From assembly GCA_014361195.1 (NCBI GenBank), contig JACIWA010000001.1, positions 214,832-278,831 on the forward strand: a DNA stretch of 64,000 nucleotides. The letters are read 5' to 3'. The notes under the pieces were generated by a model, which did no database searches, was not told the DNA's origin, and saw only the letters and a list, made by a program, of their open reading frames with translations. Position numbers and translations under genes: made by a program. Position 1 is the stretch's first letter. The number at the start of each line of letters is the position of its first letter. The DNA comes from Thermoplasmatales archaeon. GTDB lineage: Archaea; Thermoplasmatota; E2; UBA202; JdFR-43. This document shows positions 62,113 to 64,000 of the stretch, piece by piece.

Positions 62113-62745
62113 AGGTGGCAAAATTTTTTTAATTTGTCTGCTCAGCTCAACCAGCTTTTCTATATTGTTATAATTTGATGATGCATTCACTATGCTATCA
62201 AGAAGTTTTGGAGGATTTGAGGAGCGAAATACATTTGATGAAATAATTATCCCATCCGCCCCCATCTGAAACAGCAAAGCAATGTCTGCGGGAGAGGCTA
62301 TCTCAAGAGAGGCAAACAGCAAAGCCTTTAATTTTCTTTCTTTTCCCTCTTTTATCAGCCATAGAACATCTTCAATCTCTCCAAAATCGGTTCTCAATAT
62401 TTTTGCCCCTTCTTCTATTCTATCATCCGCTTCCTCAATGCTATTAACCTTGCATATGAACGGGGTGGAAAAATCTTTCTTTTTTATATATTCTATATCC
62501 CCCGGCTCGCTCTCGTCTATTATATCTACTCCTATTTTTTCAAGAATCATGGCCTCAACAAAATGACCAACTCTACAACTTGCAATCAATGGAAGAGAAA
62601 CTTCTCCCTTTATTTCCTCTATCATTTCAATGTCAAAATTTCTTACAAAAACTCCATGAGCATGCTTATCTATTTCTATAGCCTGATTTATATCATCTAC
62701 TTCAACAATAATCCCATGCGTTATTTTTTCAAAAATATTTTCCAT
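62101..62745 (-). CDS. PdxS-like protein lacking the catalytic lysines
   Basis: The 214-residue protein aligns by eye with PdxS (the PLP-synthase TIM barrel, usually ~295-330 residues): SCRVGHFVEAMILEKIGVDIIDESE, PFICKVNSIEEADDRIEEGAKILRT, and ASPADIALLFQMGADGIIISSNVFRSSNP. The lysine that binds ribose 5-phosphate (AKxRIGH in the family) is Ser56, the second lysine (RTKGE) is Asp120 (RTDFGE), and the early catalytic Asp is Glu15. Normal PLP synthesis is therefore unlikely; a regulatory or binding role is possible. No pdxT is nearby. It ends just before the surface-protein promoter. Confidence 0.75.
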   Translation of the reverse strand: MENIFEKITHGIIVEVDDINQAIEIDKHAHGVFVRNFDIEMIEEIKGEVSLPLIASCRVGHFVEAMILEKIGVDIIDESEPGDIEYIKKKDFSTPFICKVNSIEEADDRIEEGAKILRTDFGEIEDVLWLIKEGKERKLKALLFASLEIASPADIALLFQMGADGIIISSNVFRSSNPPKLLDSIVNASSNYNNIEKLVELSRQIKKILPPETK

Positions 62746-62814
62746 TGAATAGAAATTTTTAAAAATATAAAAACTTAGCGAATCTTTTCATTCATTTCAT
62801 CATAAATTTTTTTG

Positions 62815-63280
62815 TTTTATGCGGATTTATAGCTGTTGGAGTTGTTGACTCAATAGCAAGCAGTTTATAAGTTTCAAATTCAGTTCCTCTTCTACCTTTA
62901 AGAATATATGCGGGGTGAGAAAAAATGTGAGCAACTCGTTGTTATTCTTTCTGAATTTTCTAATCCCATAGAGATGCTTCGCACTCTTGCAAATAAAATT
63001 AATGGGGAAAGGAAAATAATTGCGACACTCTGCTTTGCATGGAAGGATTCAATTCTGAAAATGATGGCGCATCTCTTGTTGGATAGGGAGCATAGAAAAA
63101 GCAAACAAAATTATGGTGCATTCCTCTTATCCAGATAGCAGGGCTGCTGGGAGAATACTTGAGGTGGCTAATAGAATGCTCCAGAAATTGAAATAGATCC
63201 TGAGCACTTTATATGGAAGTGAAAAAGATAGAAAGGCAAATAAAGGAGGAAATGAAAAAAGCGGAGCCAAAAATAAAAGG
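62815..63280 (+). pseudogene. Decayed PAC2-family gene
   Basis: In successive frames the plus strand reads CGFIAVGVVDSIASSL (family form GxGxVGxIAxxYL), EQLVVILSEFSNPIEMLRTLANKI (family form DLVVLxSEFP...LA), and HSSYPDSRAAGRILEVANRMLQKLEIDPEHF, the PAC2 C-terminal dimer helix region. Stops and frameshifts separate them. PAC2 proteins are ATP-grasp/proteasome-assembly-like archaeal proteins of uncertain role. The open stretch at 62908-63138 is part of this remnant, not a separate gene. Confidence 0.65.
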
Positions 63281-63303
63281 AGAGCAGATAATGTATAGAT
63301 GAA

Positions 63304-63388
63304 TGCAGGGGGAGGGATTTGAACCCCCGAAGGACTTCACCACAGGATCTTAAGTCCTGCGCCGTTGGCCTAGCTTGGCTACCCCTGC
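63304..63388 (-). tRNA. tRNA-Leu (TAA)
   Basis: On the minus strand GCAGGGG pairs with CCCCTGC, the anticodon arm is CAGGA-CTTAAGA-TCCTG (anticodon TAA), there is a long variable arm, and the T arm is GGGGGTTCAAATCCCTC. Discriminator A; no CCA and no intron. Confidence 0.94.
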
Positions 63389-63416
63389 ACAAGAAAAATA
63401 AATTTGATATAAATAA

Positions 63417-63797
63417 TTATTTGGTAAAGTGGAATTCGTATCTGTAAGGAATTTCCCCTATCTTTGCTCTATAACCGCAGATTTTGCATCTATAGCCAAT
63501 TACAATCTTTTCCCCGAGCAATGACAAATTTTTTATTTTTTCAATTGCGCCATAGCAAACAGGGCATTTAGAAACTTTTCCATTTGATTTCTTATTTTTT
63601 GTTGATATCTTTACAAATCCACACCTTGCTATCATATTTCTTGCCCTTCCCATGCTTATTGTATATTTTTCATCAATTTTTTTTAGCTCGTTCAAAATCT
63701 TATCTCTAAAATGCTTTAAGGAGTTAAAACTCTTCTCCTTTCTAATTGCATTGAAAATCGCCCTCCTTATTTCTTCTTCTTTTGGCAATTTATACAT
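63417..63797 (-). CDS. Zinc-ribbon protein of unknown function
   Basis: The 126-residue protein has an N-terminal helical half that could be a winged helix (KLPKEEEIRRAIFNAIRKEKSFNSLKHFRDKIL...SMGRARNMIARCGFVKIS) and a C-terminal zinc ribbon with Cys78, Cys81, Cys104 and Cys107 (CPVC...CKICGYRAKIGEIPYRYEF). The pattern suggests a DNA- or RNA-binding protein found across related archaea, but I do not recognise a named family. It stands alone downstream of nothing obvious; tRNA-Leu lies 28 bases beyond its stop. Confidence 0.75.
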   Translation of the reverse strand: MYKLPKEEEIRRAIFNAIRKEKSFNSLKHFRDKILNELKKIDEKYTISMGRARNMIARCGFVKISTKNKKSNGKVSKCPVCYGAIEKIKNLSLLGEKIVIGYRCKICGYRAKIGEIPYRYEFHFTK

Positions 63798-63822
63798 CTT
63801 TTATAAATTTATTATTTGTTTA

Positions 63823-63893
63823 TAAATCCTTGCAGAAAAGTAAATCCTTGCGGAAAAGGGGTAAGAATTGTAAATAAGGATTGCGAAATCCTT
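63823..63893. repeat. Short tandem and inverted repeats around AAATCCTTG
   Basis: TAAATCCTTGC(A/G)GAAAAG occurs twice in tandem (63823-63840 and 63841-63858, one mismatch), and AAATCCTTG occurs again at 63886-63894. The last copy forms a hairpin AAGGATT-GCGA-AATCCTT (63876-63893). The remaining 63798-64000 region is AT-rich and shows no gene I can support. Confidence 0.6.
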
Positions 63894-64000
63894 GTATAAA
63901 CAATTTTGATTTAAATCATGGAGGCAAAGATATAGCTTTAATGCTAACAATGCCTTCTTTTATTTCTTTCAGCAAGCAATTCAGAAAGCAATTTCATTTA

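Noticed and set aside
62908..63138. 76-residue open frame
   Set aside because: It contains only the middle PAC2 segment; flanking PAC2 segments are in other frames, so it is part of a pseudogene.

Overview
The window comes from an AT-rich archaeal chromosome. Evidence for an archaeon: replication factor C small and large subunits, ribosomal protein L15e, A-type ATP synthase subunits B and D, diphthine synthase, Trm5, the MptA-type GTP cyclohydrolase, mevalonate kinase, RNA 2'-phosphotransferase, the rare methanogen-type seryl-tRNA synthetase, and many genes whose TATA-like box lies about 26 bases before the start codon (leaderless mRNAs). The DUF835 regulator, clan CD (gingipain-like) secreted peptidases and Ig/NosD surface proteins suggest a peptide-degrading Thermoplasmatota relative; that placement is inference. 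No methanogenesis gene is present.

Layout. 1-1753 is the 5' part of a GC-rich exported repeat/beta-helix protein that looks foreign. 1891-5704: a thiamine-binding protein, rfcS and nth chained by ATGA overlaps, then a C25 peptidase. 5734-8815: a three-gene signalling operon (membrane protein, histidine kinase, REC-DUF835-winged helix regulator). 8877-12284: a LuxE-like adenylating enzyme, a transglutaminase-like protein, a HhH protein and an MBL hydrolase. 12279-18331 (minus): zinc ribbon, L15e, NosD-like protein, a 51-residue membrane protein, atpD, atpB, purH. 18369-20385: tRNA-Lys, then a graveyard of four decayed genes (PadR, ABC ATPase, ABC-2 permease, arsenate reductase/LMW phosphatase). 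20385-33987: CBS proteins, pheS, kptA, mptA, gcvT, trxB, rfcL, acsA, a metalloprotease and an ion transporter. 34063-41674: tRNA-His with a T-loop intron, gpmI, ZIP transporter, Mut7-C protein, a second transglutaminase/LuxE cassette in opposite orientation, serS, purN and two tRNAs. 41708-49608: PAPS-reductase-like Fe-S protein, mevalonate kinase, glutamine synthetase, a receiver protein, a dead IS5-type element with intact ends, two-subunit fumarase. 49617-64000: exported propeller proteins, XPF-type nuclease, rpe, MBL hydrolase, tRNAs, M42 peptidase, trm5, dphB, a 1228-residue surface protease, a PdxS-like pseudoenzyme, a decayed PAC2 gene and tRNA-Leu.

How the genes work together. At least seven exported proteins (two clan CD peptidases, a metalloprotease, three repeat or propeller proteins and a NosD-like protein), an M42 aminopeptidase, acetyl-CoA synthetase and glutamine synthetase fit growth on protein or peptides. 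The strongest candidate for an undescribed system is the LuxE-like synthetase plus transglutaminase-like protein pair, present twice with the same gene order and shared motifs. Other notable points are the PdxS-fold protein without either catalytic lysine, the tRNA-His T-loop intron, and an exact 20-bp tandem duplication carrying the TATA region of the large surface-protein gene. The seven tRNA genes (Lys-CTT, His-GTG, Gly-CCC, Pro-GGG, Leu-GAG, Gly-TCC, Leu-TAA) are scattered singly or in pairs between protein genes. No CRISPR array or rRNA gene was seen.
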